Position numbers and translations under genes: made by a program
Notes under the pieces: generated by a model
The model's input: the letters and a program-made list of their open reading frames with translations, nothing else
Told to the model about the DNA's origin: nothing
The model's database searches: none
Assembly: GCA_013400155.1 (NCBI GenBank)
Contig: VXBM01001206.1
Coordinates: 171,874 to 235,873 of the forward strand
Length of the DNA: 64,000 nt
Direction: 5' to 3'
Origin: Helopsaltes ochotensis
Lineage: Eukaryota; Chordata; Aves; Passeriformes; Locustellidae
Part shown: piece by piece, positions 20,501-35,500 of the stretch
Position numbering within the stretch: position 1 is the first letter of the stretch
How the letters are laid out: every line of letters starts with the position of its first letter

Positions 20501-23500
20501 CACTCACCCTCACTCCCAGTCCTGCCATTGGACAATGGACAATTACTGGGCCCATTTTAATGCAAAGACAGAACCTTGGCACGCTGCAAATGTGGGAACT
20601 TCATTTTTAGTGGAAGCTCTACTTGCAGCTCACACAGAAGGAGTTGATAACCTCAAAAAATCCTCACAGCACAAGCACTTAAAAAAGCATAAAAATATTA
20701 AGGGTGGGTTACCACACTACCTATGTAAGCACATTTCCCCTTGTAAAATAAGTGTATGAATAGACATAATTTATACCTGTATTACTTCACTTTAAAACAA
20801 CTAAACAGCAAACTGAAAGTGTTGTCTATGGTGTACATAATGCACTGTCAGCTCCTTACCAGCTAAGTGGAATCTCACTTCCAGTATTAATAGGAAGATT
20901 AATCTTTTCATTTTGGTCAGTTCTAAAGCCTCCTAAGCAACCTGAAATACTTCACAGTTCTGCAATTTCACAAAATCATGGTGGAGAAAAAATGATAGAA
21001 GCATTAACATAGCTGTATCTCTTCTCACAAAAACGAGTGAGTTAATGAACTGCAAGTTCTGTAACATTTCTAAGTGACACATAAAAAACTCCTAAGTATC
21101 AAAAAACAGCAATGAGATTTTCACAGATCAGGATGGAAACACGGAGCTGCCTGAAGAAGGACTACAGACCTCTGATCATTAGGTAACACCATTTCCTCAC
21201 AACCCAGAGGTGGCATTAAAGAAAGTCTTGTTTCACAACTTCTGTTCCATTTCCTGGTTTGGGAGCTCCAGTCCCTGCCATTTCTCCTCACAAATACAAG
21301 AGCAAGGACTGAAAGTGACACCCAGAGCTCTGTCAATGTTCTGCTCTGAAATGGAGTTAATTAACACACATAGAAGTCACACACTGCTACAGCTTAAATT
21401 GGCACAAACTGGCACAAAAGACACACAAGACCAACTTTGCCATTGCAGAGAGACAGGCTAAGAAAACAAACCATTGTCAGAAAAGTATTTTATCTCGAGT
21501 TAATATATTTCTAGCAGGAACTATCAACATGAACTATAAAAAGGACATTTTCTTGAGGCATTCAGAACCTGATCCACTGGACACAGCATTAACAAGCAAT
21601 GCCATCATCTGCTGGGCACAAGAGCCACTGTTGGGTTAACATTTGCAGGGAACAAGGTCCTTAAATTCAGAAACTAGCAAGTGTAAGAGAGGAAATTTGT
21701 TTTGTTTTGTTGTAAAGATTGTAGGCAAGGAGGTCAAGATTAGGGATAATAAAGATAAGAATCAGATGACAGGAAGGGGAGGAGGTTGCAGAGGCATGTA
21801 AGAATATTTCTCAAGAATGTTCGTGTTTTGCTGAACTGTAACAAAGCAACAGCTGCCGCAATTATGAAATTAAGGATACTTGAAAAATGTTAATTACTTT
21901 TTCCTCACATATACACACATCCCATTTCACAGCTCATACCAGCTCAACTTCAGTGCACAGTTCAGGTACAAATATCTGGCAGCAGTTTCTAGGACAAACA
22001 GGATTACAAATTTCTCATTCCAAACCTTGAAACATTCAAGCAAAGGGTTTGCCTGCACTAAAGATCTGAGAGAGGTTCTTTTCTCAAGGGGAGGACAGAA
22101 AAAAATAAGCATCTCTGCCAAAAGCTGACCAAATAGCAAAACTCTTCCAATGTTTTGTTTCTGGCAATTGATACACCATGAATGACAGTACTTGCAGGAG
22201 GAAATAATGAAAAAGCCAAGTAAATGCAGGGCTAAGAAAATTTTCTTTAATAGTTCACGAGCGTATCTGCTCTGTTCCTAATGAACTTATCTGCATAAAT
22301 ATGAGATAATTGTGTTCATAACTGACTGTATGAGAATTTCATATAAGAATTTCATTATTTATCTTTAAATATATTGCAGGCACCTCACCTACCATTAAAT
22401 CCTTTCTAGAAGCTGAATTTTAAAAAGCTTATACACTTGAAAAAAAATTGTATTTCAGTAGCATCTTTGTCTTCACAGAACAGCATTAAGAAATAAGAAT
22501 ACAAATATAAAATAAGGGATGAATACAGCATAGTATAATATGCCTTAGATTTGCATGCCTTCTGTCTGAATTTACCTAAAAACTATGCAGGTCTTCTGGG
22601 GCTTAATGTTTGTTTCTTTGTTCTCCTTTGGATTTTTTAAAGAAAACCAGCATACCTTTATGTATAACAGCAGATTTCAATAATATCTTATTCATTTGTT
22701 GTTGACATTATCTCCCAGAATGCACAAATACAACAGTTCCCACCAGAGATGGATGCTCCCCTTTTTTTACAAGGCCTTTATTTTCCTTGTCCTTATCAAC
22801 AGACTTTCTGAAAATTCCGAAATTCATTCTCACTGAAGAACAGAGCACTGATTTAAATTTTTAGTGTCTGAACAAAAAATATGACTTTCTGCCCACACAA
22901 ACTCTTAAGTTCTGCTGGAAATGCAAGGCACGAGCTAGTTCAGATCAAGGGACTGATGGTGGCAGTAGCAGACAGAATTTAAAGCGACCAGCTCAGAGAC
23001 CAGGACAGATAAAAACATCAGGAAATCCTAGGAAGTGTCCAAGTCCCCAGCAGTGTAAAAAGGGCGATAGCACCACTGAGGACAATCAGGAGCTTTGTTT
23101 ACACTGTTTGAGGCAGAGTTTGCCTGTGACTCACCACCACACTCTGAGCAAGCCTGAGCAGGCATTCCTCTACCTCAGATCCCATCAGCCTTTTTGTGCC
23201 CTGCTCACAGGGGCTCTGTGCCTCCTGTGCTTTGCAGCAGAATCTGACAGGATCCCATCAGCTTGGCACCGATGCCTGAGCTCATAAACTCACTGACTGG
23301 CTGGAAATAATAACTGCCAAGCGCTTTTCTTTAAAGCCTTCGTTGGCACCCCTGTACCAACATCAAATTCTGCACTGTTCTGTAACACACAGAATTATTT
23401 ATGTTTATTTCATAATCCGTTTGGAATTTTGTTCCCCTTGTAATTAACATAAGGCAGGTGTTAAGTAGTTCTGGTACTAAGGATTTTTTTTTGTTAAAGA

Positions 23501-26500
23501 ACTATCAGTACTTTCAAAAGATTCCTCTTCCATCCAAGTATTAAAATTTCTAGGGCCAACACCTGCTTCATCTCCTGAATTCATTTGCATACATCTAAAA
23601 ATATGATGAATCAGGTTAAAATGCTTCCAAGAAACTACATGCAAATGCTTTGCTTCACTCCCTTTTTAGTGCAGGGGTTTTATCTCCCAAATGCCCACTT
23701 TCTAATACGCTGATCCACACTACTGAGTTCCTCACTTCTTCCCCCCAGCACAGCAGTAGAGGATCATCCACTAGATTTTAAAAGAAGTCTTTCAAATTCT
23801 TATGCATGTAACTGATGCTCAGATAAGACTGTAAAAATTATTCAAGCAGCAACTCAAAAGGTTTTATTAGAAGCCAATTTCAGTGTGCTCTATGTTGAAA
23901 ATAGTCATTTCAAAAAAGAGATTAATTCCATTTTTTTTCCAGTTAACATAAAGGTAACTTTCTATTAATGTGAGAGACCAAAGTAAAGAATGCCCTAAAA
24001 CTACAGGAAAATCTGAAATCCACTAAATTCAGTGATGCTCTAACAGGACAATTGCTTATGCATTGAGCAGCATGGTACATCCACTGCTGCAGAGCACACG
24101 ATATTCACACAGGCACCTGCAAAGGGTACAGAGCTTTGGAAAGCTGTGCATCTCTCAGCAATTAGGAGCTGAGCCCTTCTGAAATCTAAATGTTTAGCCC
24201 TGTATTTAAACGGCTGGCTTTTCAGATACTCTGAGAATACCGGCTCAAAGGTTTAACTAACAAAAGCCAGATCAGAGCATGGTCACAGAGAGCCCCATTT
24301 CCACTAATTTTTCAAACATGAAATCATTATGGACAAGAATATTGCTAAGATATTAGGAGAAATTTTATAAATCAAACACGTTCTGAAAGGAATTTTACAT
24401 GTTCCCAGACTGATTTTCCCCTCAGAAGAATGGATTGCAGAGATCTCAAAATAAAACAGACCTTCAGCAAAACTCGCACCTCTACCTACAGTCTCATCTG
24501 ATTCACGAATATAACGTTTCAGAGCAGCAACCAGGTCAGCCATTTCAGTTTTGGAGATCAGATTTCAAAAAGATGACGCCCTTGAGAACACATTCAAGCA
24601 CTTGTCTTGTATATGCTTACACACAGCTGGCCTAATCCTTTTCAGGACTTCAGATGTGTCAGTTACAATTTCCTAAGTTAGAAAACGGATACCAGTCTTC
24701 TTATCCTAAAATCCAAACACTCTACAAAAGAGTGTTTATATTAAAAACACTACACTATAAACTATTCTTTACTCTATTACAAAATAGTTTTCTCTACATC
24801 TTTTTGCTACGATAGAATTTCCTTTATGGATAATTGGACAGATTCTGGCTGACATCAATTTTCACCACGGAAAGCACTGGTAAGTTTTCAGCCATTTCTG
24901 GCACAGCACAGGTGAGAAAAAAAACCAAACCCCTTTAAGGAATCCAACAACACTAAAATTCACCCACTGAGAAGAACTAATGTTCTAAAATGAAAGGTTA
25001 AAAGAATACACTTGACTATTTAATGGTGTGCATCCTCTCCGTGGTATCCTGATTTTGCTTCACCAAACTGCAAACTTTAACTTTAAAACTTTAACACAGA
25101 ATTGTTCTTACGAGACACCAAAGTAGCAACTGCAGCACCAAGCAGAGGTTATGACCCAATGCCTCCATGCAAACAGCATTAATTCATTATTACTAACTGG
25201 CAATCTCCAAAAGGTGAAAATTCAAAATCAGTATCAGATGATCTTCAAAGACATTGTCTGGCCTTGCCTTGGAAGCTTTAGACCTGGCAGTGACAATTTC
25301 TGGGCAGCAGCAGGAACAGTACAACTTTTGAAGAACAATCTGAATATCTACTCAGTGGATTTGCTTCCAGACATGCAGCTGTGCACATCTGTGCCCCAAA
25401 GCCCTGGCTTTTACAATATTGAGGCACACAGGATCTTTAAGCACAGGGACAGTGATAACTCCATTTTCCTGGTGAGTATAGTTATGCTGCCCAGGGACAC
25501 AGCTGTGGGAAAGGCCAGAGCACAAAAAGCTTTAATCGTGCAGAACTTGACACTTAAACAACAGCAGCCTCAACACGCAGTTCAACCACAGAATATAATG
25601 TGAAAATCCTCGCTTTCTCTGCAATAAAAATGTGCAAACAAGTTCAATAATAAACCTTTAGGCAGCCTGTTGCTACCAATGAATACAGCCTGCCCTAGAT
25701 TCAGAAGTGAAGGATGGCAACACACTGCTTACAACTCTACATTGACATAGCTAGCTAAAAAAAGAATTCTTCAGAAACCAGTTTGTCCATAACAAAACAC
25801 TGGCCAACCAAGCAGTAAATGTAAGATTGAGATTATCTGTATGATTCAGGAAAACACTGCTGAAGTCTTCATCAAGTACAAAACTCCAACCATACATTTG
25901 CATTTAACAAAATATACTGAGAGCATTACACAGCTATGCACGATATTCTCAAGTGTTTGAAAACTTCTGACTCAAATTAGAATCCATGCAGATGTTCCTA
26001 CTAGGCACAGAGGACTTGCAGATTACCAGCTAAACCTCATTTCTCTGAAAAAAAAATGTATTTAGACAAAGATTTCTCCATGACCAACTATTTTCTGTGA
26101 CAGTTTGAGTTACAAGAGCCAGAGGCCAGCACAAGCACGAGGCAAGCACTGTGAAAGAGATCTAGAAAACAGTCCCTCTCTCCAAGAGTTACCCTGTTTA
26201 AAAACAAGATCTGATTCACCCAAGAGGAGGAATTTTATCAAGTGGTTGAGAAGACACATACACACATCTACACACACTTTAAGGCTGAAGAAAACCCATT
26301 CAACAGAAAAAGCAACTAAGAATAGGTAAACTTAGCACAACATCACAAGGACATTTCACAAGACAACCCTTCCTTTGGTCAGCTTTAAGCAAAAAAAAAA
26401 AACAACCAAAAACCTTTGTCCTTTTTACAGGGTAGACTAACCCCAGGAGATGGAGCAACGAATTTTATTCTCACATGGCCAAAAGCAAGTAACACCAAGT

Positions 26501-29500
26501 GGGTTCTCACCTAACTGCTTGATTGAAAGCACACTCGGGGGAAAAAAGAGCTCCTTTAGTCTCTCCTCTCCTTCCTCTGAGGCACAAGGCCAGTTTAATC
26601 AAGATACTTCACTCCTAACACAGCCAAGACTGCACCAGGAGCTGCTCCATATCCCTGAGGAACTGGCACCAGGACTGACAGAAAAGCCCCACGGGCTGAA
26701 CTACACTTCACCCTACAGATATCAAGACACTAAATTGTTTTATATTCTAATGGAAGACTCAAAGAAAGCCCTCAAAACACAAAGAGACACTTGTTTTCAA
26801 GGTGGACTGATTTTTGATTTTACAATCTAATGGCAAAAGCTGTATTATTTCCAAAGGTGGTTTTTAACCTTTTCATTTTACTCTTTTGGTAAGCAAATAA
26901 GCTGCATAACATACATGGAAACTGCACATATCAACCCCCAAACAAAATGCACTTCTGTAACAATACAGTGTAGCAATTAAAAAACACTTACAGTGCGAGC
27001 ACATTTCCAAAGGGTAGCTTGCCTCATTTCCCTGAAACACAACAAGAAAAAAAAAGAACAAAGTTGCAATTACTCCCAAATTACCTTCGAGGAACTATTT
27101 AAAATTCAGCACTGTAAAAATCTCAGGCAATACAAGTTACATTGGTATTTAAATATATATATTTCAGAACAAACAATCATAAACAGTGTTTTATTTGGAT
27201 AGATCTGTGTTACCAAAACATACAAAGAAGTACAAAACCATTAAGAGGCCTACTTAAATGAGAATTCCCATGAAAATGTCAGTCCACACAATTATGTCAA
27301 GAACTTCAATCCCATATTCTACACTCAAAAAAAACCCAAACTCACTACTTATATATTGAGCAAATGCAACTTTTCAATTAAAAAATATTTCATTTCAAAA
27401 CTTCACAAGACCTGCTTTACCATTTCATTTCGTACGCAGAAACAGACGTGTCCTTATGAATTCCCATGACAAATCTTACCCAATTTGCATAAGAAAACTG
27501 TATCAAGTTTTCTTCCCTCAACCACCTGCCCACTCCCCCCAAAAAGGATTCACACAGCAAGAATTACGCAAAAGGAGAGTTTTACACGAACAGAAACTCA
27601 GACATACCAGCTTTACAATCAAATATTTTGTAATGTACTGTGCTAATACGTTCCTGTTTTGTAGCTGAATGGAAAGTCAAACTGTGCCTTTAAATCCTTG
27701 CTACACAACAACACAGTAATAGCACAAAAAACTTAAAACTCGGAGGGTATCAACACTTGAAGTTTGCACACACGGAAATCAACATGAACTACTGCAAATA
27801 TGAACGCCAAAAAAACCCACTAAACCTTGGTATTTTCCCCCAAATGCCTCACTTTGAGCCAGAGATCACAATACACACATGCTTAATGACTTTTCTGAAT
27901 CCATTAGCAAAGGAGCAGCCAGATAACTGAAGAGACTCACAACCACTTGCAAAACCCAAATGTTTTTAAGGGAGTGTGTTACACAAGACAACAAAACATT
28001 ATTTCAGATGAGTCTAAGACATTCTATTCAGCAGCAGTTCTCTTATGGTGTGGAGCAGAGGGGATTCCACAGCTGAGCACTTGCAAAGAAAGGCTCGTCA
28101 AAATGATACAAAATTGAATAGAAATAGAGAGATTACTTGACAGAAGGGGGGAAAAAAAAAGAACTACAATTAGCCTAGAAGCTAAAACGTGACTGCAATT
28201 CCTAATTAGAGCAGAAAGGGGCAGAACAAACACCTCATGAATCTAAACATGTCCAAGAGGAGATGTGGTGATGCTGTAGTGGGGAGTGTGTTTACATTTT
28301 TTTTTATCTCAGGAACGCTTTCACTTTGCTTATCCCCCCCCACAATCCACAAGGCTCTCTTGCTTCTTTAAAAAAAGTTCATGCATTTGCTTTCTAAGTA
28401 GGGCAGCAAAAGGTATAAGCCTTCATGTCTTCTCCAATGTCTACTTAGAGCAAGCCAAAGCAGCAGAAGAGAAATGTAGACGAGGACCATCAGGTCCTCC
28501 ACTAAAACCTCCAAAGCACATCAGGGATGTTCTTCCACAGACTAATTGCACCGTGGCAGGGATTTCCTGAAGAGCAGTGCCACGTGGAAAATATTGCATG
28601 GAACTCAACCAAAGTCTTAGGATAAACAGCAAAGACCAAAACAGGCAGCAAAAGGCTAGTGTATGCATATGGATATAAAAGGGTAGGGAATCTCAATATG
28701 AGAAAGCAGAATTTTGAAACGAGAAGAAACAGGAACCAGGGGATCCAGCTAGGCTGCTCAAGACACGAGGTCATGAAGAGGCAAGAAAAACACCAGACTG
28801 GAAGGCTGCAAATTAAAGGAGAAAGTTGGATTAAAACCAGTGCATTTACGCACATGCACACAAATATACAATCTTAACTACTACTGTTCTGGGCATTTAC
28901 ATCCTTGTTCAGGTCTTGGGAGAAAATTAATTTCTGGTACAGGCTACCAAAATCAATCTGCCTAAATAGACATAAAACGGTTCTGAAAACTGAGCAGGAC
29001 AAAATGAAAAAAAATGGGAGTTAACTGTTTTCACTCCATGATTTGAGTAAGTGTAATGTTTAGAAGGAGGCTTACTATGCATTTAGATGCACATGCTAAG
29101 TCATGAGGAAGTTATCTAAATGGAGTGGCCTAAAAAAATATTTGGAGATCAGAGAAAAAAGTGAATAAACTTCAGCTTAGCTTTTCTCTTTTTTTAGTTA
29201 CTGCTAAAAAAAAAAAAAAAAAAGTTCAGAATACTTACCTATCCAGGACTGGATCTTGGATACCTAAAAAGGTAGAAAAATCCAGTAAATGACAATGTAA
29301 AAATTACATGATTATTCAACATTTTCCACACAGTATTTAAGTAAAGTATTTCAAAAAGCAGTTACCTGCTATTGATGCGTTGAGTATCTATCTTCACAGG
29401 AGAATCCAAAATTCTTGTAAGACTTAAAAGGATGTTTGGGGGAGGGTTGGTGCAAGTAAACATCTGAACTCGTGCCAAAATTCCTGTTTGCACTGCTGCG

Positions 29501-32500
29501 ACCCGAACAAACACCAGGACGGTGCTCTACATCAAAGCCTTGATCTTCAGAGATTAAGGGAATGATTTGGTCTCAGGAGCAGGCATTTTTTTATCATATT
29601 CCACGAGCAGCAGTACAAGAAGGTTGCTTACTTGTCCCCATAGACAATCAGTATGTGTCTATGCTCTGAGACAGGAGATAAACCCTGAAACACAAGCACT
29701 AAGTAGGCTGAACACTCTTCTGGCTTAAAAAGCAAGGATTGTTTAAGAATAGGCAGGCAGTAAATAAAATGGAAGCTCTAAAGCTATATCCGCATTCATG
29801 TGTCCAGAAAAAGCAGGGAAGCACAGCCATGAGACATCACTAAGGATCAAATCAATCCTCTAAGCAAAGGGAAAGAAACTGCATACACATTTTCATCTGT
29901 ACAGTTTTAATGCAAAGAATTACCTCATTTTAACACCAGATGAGGAAGCACTCTAAAGAACGCTGAAAAATATTTTTTGTGACTGAATGCACTAACAGAC
30001 AATTTGAGTTACTGCAGAAGATCACTATAATTATACACCTTATTAAAATAACAGTGCATTTGCACTTTATAGTTTTAAATTACAGTCATCTATAAAGACC
30101 AAAGCTATATGCTGATACAGTATATATGAGCAGATACTCTCACACATACCATATCAGCACATTTAGAAACCAGTGGCATGGTTTGTAGAAGAAATCCAGC
30201 TTTTACAGAGTCAACACTCCACAAGAGATTTACTTGCACCTACACCCAGGGTAAAACATGCCTTCTTCCTCAGCTGCATCTGGGTATTGCTACCAGACTG
30301 CTGGAACTCTCTCTCAAGTTGCACCATTAGAAAAAGCAGCAGAAATACTACAGGTACTTTGAATACTCTTAGAATAGTCTTGAAATTTTCTTAAATGCTA
30401 TTAGAAGCCCACGAGTTAATTGCCAGTTAAACAACCACAAAATCATGACTTGTTGACAGAAATAATTACAGATAAGGGAGAAGTCCAAAATCTGTTAACA
30501 GAAGGTTGACCCAATTCTGAATACTGCAGAAATACCAGTTTCCTCCAGAGAAGTCAAAACACATCACTAAAGGAGCTGACGTGACACGCAATGTGTTCCT
30601 TTAAGAACAAAAGCGGGTTTTGCAATTTTCTGCTAAGTATTCTTTTTTCCTTTCAGCAGCTGTGCCTTTTTACTAGGTAAGAATAACCTCTTAATGGACT
30701 TAAAGTCATTATATCTTCTGTAAACTATAAAAAAAATATATTTCTTGATTTTTTTTCCCCCCTGGCGAGTATTTCAAATACTAATCACTGTTTCTTCTTA
30801 AGATCAGTTTTGTACATGCTGCTCCAAGGTACAATAGTTAAGGCAATTATCTTGACAAGTTTCCTCTTAGTGAAAGACATGAAGATCTGTGGATAGAAAA
30901 TAAAAAAGGAAATTAGCAATTAGCAAAATTAGTAACAGAATTTCAATTCTTAGCTGCAGTTGTTTATACAAAGCAGCTTGTACACAGATATCTAAGTGCA
31001 AAGTAGTTCTTCAACATATATCAGCAGAGCACTGTTTCTAGATCTGATAATGCATTACTTTTCTGCATGGTGTGCACCTTTTTGTAAATAGCTCACAGAG
31101 CTAAATTGCAGCATCAGCCCTCAATTAGTCTTCTGCTTTTATAAAAGCAGAAAATGTGTTTAAACGTCAGCAAGCTACAATTTCACCTTAGGACTAATCT
31201 CAAATTTAGTCCTCCAAAGGGGGTGGGGGGGTGTGTGAGTGACTACAAATGAAAATTAATTCCTGGGCTGTTTAAAACATTAGGTTCTTTCAAAGATTGT
31301 GATTTCCACAGCCAGGCAGTTAATTCAACAAGGGGCAAGGGTGGTCTCCTGATCTGTTTAGTACACGTACAGGAGTAATTCTCCAAGATTTACTATCTTC
31401 TGCAGCATACAAAAGCAATGTAAGATGTTCATCCTTGTGAATTGCCTTAAATAAGCCAACTGCCTCGTCACAGCACTGGCTGTTCCACCTCTGCACTGGA
31501 TGTTCCTGCATTTGTGTTTCTGATGCAAGGGCACCTCCTGAGATGTTGGCATCTGCTCCTACACCTTTTACACTACTAATCACCACTGTTAGCAAAACAG
31601 GAAACTTCAGCAACAGTCCAGGCCATGCCAGCTGGAGACCAGAACTATGCATTAGCAAGAGACCCAACTTCAACCCATAAGTTACATAAAGAGCTGGTTT
31701 CCGTCATCCCCTACTACAACTCAAAAGAATGGGAGTGACTAAAAAAAAAAGGTGGAAACAGCTGGCAGCTTGCATTTAAGAGCCCACACATAAGACCATT
31801 CTCCCTGTTCCACAAACACACAAAATGCTTCTGTCTTTTCTCATTCTTCTCCACACCACCAGAATTAATGATTGATGACAATTACCTGTTGCAGAGGATT
31901 CTTCCTCCTCCTTCGAGCCCGTTTTCCACGTATTGTCACTTTCACAAAGCTTTAAACATGAAGAACTGCTTGGTGAAAAGAAGCTTGATTTTGAGGGTTT
32001 TTTTTTATTATTATTAAAGATCATTTTTTCAGAAATTACTACAGCTTTGGCTGTCAGAGGTTGGTATTCCTCATCAAAAAAACAGCAGGCAAGTAGGCAA
32101 ACTAAAACTGATGGTATGTGTCTTGAAAGCTCTGAAAACTTCTGCATGAATAGAAAATGCCACATAGACACACCTACAGTGGTTTAAAATAAATTTCACA
32201 CAAAGCCCAGGAAGCTTTAAGCCACTTTATTATTTGAATTTCTGAATTCAATGTTGGCCACAAAAATATGTAAGATCTCACCTATTGTAATTGATACATT
32301 TTATATGGAACTTACAAGAGAATTAAACACTAAAAGAAGTTTACCAGAGCACAGATGAAAGACATACAAAGTTTCTGTAGACACCACAAAAAATACAGCT
32401 TAAACCAAGAAAAGCAAGAAAAGTACTTTAATCTACGCTGTTCAGAAAGAGTATGAATACACTTATACTTGGCTTTTTTGTTAAATTCAATGAGAAGAAG

Positions 32501-35500
32501 ACAAAACCTCAAAAGCCCTTGAAATAACTACACAACACAAAAACGTTGTGTCGGTCCAAGAGGAGTCTTATGAATCAAGAAAAATACATCACTGATTATC
32601 TTCTATTTAACAGGAATATCAGCTTTATACACTGCAAAAGGAAACTTGTAAAGGAAATGTTATAGATAAGATCACTGGGGAATTTGGGATTTGTGTTTTG
32701 ACTTGGAGTAATTAAGTCACCTTTTAGGCTTTTTATTGCAGGCAGTAAAAGAATCTGCCTAAAATTTGAATATCCAAACATAGTTACCGGAAAACAAGAC
32801 TTCACCGAAGAAGAACCGGTAATAGGGCAGACTAACTGCCAAAATTTAGAAAGTAACATTCATAACAACCTGGTGACTTCTGCATTGTTTTATACAAAGT
32901 AACTACTTCGCTTAAATGCATTCCAGGCAGAGGGAGTGTAACTCTCCTGAATATTCCCTTCTTGAATTAGCAGTTCTCCGACACAAGACCTCTATTCGTA
33001 GAAAATAAATCCATTCTGAGGTTCCTACATTGGTACTAATGTTGAGTTAGATTTTGCGATGCAAAAATTAACCAAAACCAAGAAATTAGAAGACATTGAA
33101 TAAGAAAGCTTGTGGAAGTTCAAGCAACTTAAGAGCAGGGACAGTTTTTACTGTTGACCCCAAATTCTCAGCCTGTTTTCTAAGATGATGTCCTAAAGAA
33201 GGAATTAAAGAAATACATAAAAATTCATGTGAGGTAACACCCACCTCACACTCAGTAAGTTGAAAAAATAAGTTATGTGCCAGCAGTAAGCCAGACTACA
33301 CTTTGCCAATCTTGCATTATGTTTTCAGGTCACCAACAAATCCAGTCTACCCTGAAGCCAGGACAGTATGACAGCGGTTTAAGATCCAAGCCGAACCCAG
33401 CTCAAATTTATTTGTCAATTTATTGAGCCTTCATGACTACACTACAGTTTTCACCACCTCAGCTCTCCTTATGTTCGTTCCATTCATTGTTACAACCAAA
33501 GTCCATGACACTTCATAGCCATTACCTTGGCTATCCAAAAATCCAATACATTTTCTGACACTCGACTCTCAAATCTAGGCATCTTGCCACCCTTTGGGGT
33601 GAGCCTTCAGTCGTCCACATGTGCAACAGAAGGAATTAAAGAGGATACAAACAACAAATTCTTACAGGTTATACAGCAGAGCTAAGCAAAAAGTAAATAA
33701 AAGAAAATAAAAGTAAATAAATAAGGCAAGAAAAGACAAGGAAACAGAAGCAGCAATAATGGTACCACCAGGTGAGTAGCACAGATGCCAAGTGTGACAG
33801 TAAAGGACTTGGGCATTCCACTGGTATGCAAGAGCTGCACTTCTCTAAGTAAAACTTGCCATTAAAACCAGTAACTCTTATTATGAACAAACTCCAACAA
33901 ACTAGAGCTAGCAACATATATTGAATTCACAGAACGGCACAAGTCATGAAAGAAATCCATTTTTGGTATCTTTGGTCTATATGCAAATGGTCTACGTGCA
34001 AAAGAATGAACAGTATTTTTATGGAAGAGTATCCACCACTTGTTTTTTTAATTCTTAGTCAACCAGCAACAAGATGGATATTGCAGCAATATATTATAGT
34101 TGTTTTCTCCTGGACCCCTGAAGATATAGGTACAAAAGTAAACTATGAAATTTCGGAACTGACCTTAAATGTTGGTATTTAGATTATCTTGGGTGCAATC
34201 ACACAGTGCATGCAGGACAACCAGAGCAAGTGTCTCTATCAGCCTGGGTTTGTGCAAGGCAGGCCCTGCTTGACCAACCTCATCTCCTTCTATGCCAAGG
34301 TGTCCCACTTAGCAGGAGGAAAAGCTGTGGATGTCTTCTACCTGCACTTTAGGAAAGCCTTTGACACTCGTCTCCCACAGCATTCTCTTGGAGGAGCTGT
34401 CTGTGCATGGCTCAGATGGGCCAGGAGTTCACTGGGTAAAAAAACCTCCCCAGATGGCCAAGCCAAGAGTGGTGGAATGGAGCTGCACTTAGCTGGAAGC
34501 CTGTCACCAGCTCCCCAGGGCTCAGTTTTGGGGAGTTTTGGGTACATTTGATACCTTTGTAGATGATCTGCACACGAAGATCAAGGGTAGTCTCAGTCAC
34601 TCTGCAGATGACACGAAGGGAGTTTTGCTCTGCTGGAGCAGGAAGGCTCTGCAGAGGGATTTGGACAGGCTGGATCAATGGTAGGAGCTCAGCAAGGTGA
34701 AGTGCCAGGTCCTGCCTTGGGTCACAACCCCAGACAGCAGCAGCAGCTGGGGGAAAAGCAGCTGGGAAAGTGGCCCAGCAGAAAATTACACAGTGACGCC
34801 GACTGACGGCAGCTGAACACACATCAGTGTGTGCCCAGGCGGCCAAGAAGGCCAGTGCCATCCTGGCTGGATCAGGAATAGTGTGGCCAGCAGGACCAGG
34901 AAGGACATTCCTCCCCTCTACTTGGTACTAGGGACACCTCAAAACCAATATCTAGTTCTGGGCCTCTCACTTCAACAAGACACTGAGGTGCTGGAGCAAG
35001 TCCAGAGAAGGTTTGGAACATAAGTCCCATGAGGAGCAGCCGAGGAAAAAGGAGGTTCAGAGGTGACTTTATCTCATTATAAATCCCCGAAAGGAGGCTG
35101 TAGCCAGGTGGGGTTCAGGCTCTGCTCCCAGGCAACTACGAAAAGGATGAGGAGAAACTGCCTCAAGTTGCACCAGGGAGGTTCATGTCAGAAAAATTTC
35201 TTCACTGGAAGAGTGGTTAAATATCAGAACAGGCTGCCCAGGGCTGTGGTGGAGTCACCAACCCAGGAAATGCTCAAAAAAACAAGTGGACATGCCACCT
35301 TTCCAGTTTAGTGGGCATGATTGTAATCACTCAAAAGTTGGACTTGATGATCTTGGAGTTCTTTTCCCATCTTAATAATTCTTTGATTATTTTGTACCTT
35401 CCTTTGAGCCATTAACAGTTACCTAAGTATACAGATAAAGGGGATATATTCACAAACACAACTATTATTCCAAAGTTGGTTCTACATAAGTTGAAAAAAC

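Noticed and set aside
26873..27079. Alternative calcineurin B start with a hydrophobic leader (MGVIATLFFFFLVVFQ) running into GNEASYP
   Set aside because: The leader is the translated polypyrimidine tract and acceptor of intron 1; the ATG-only first exon with perfect start context explains the gene.
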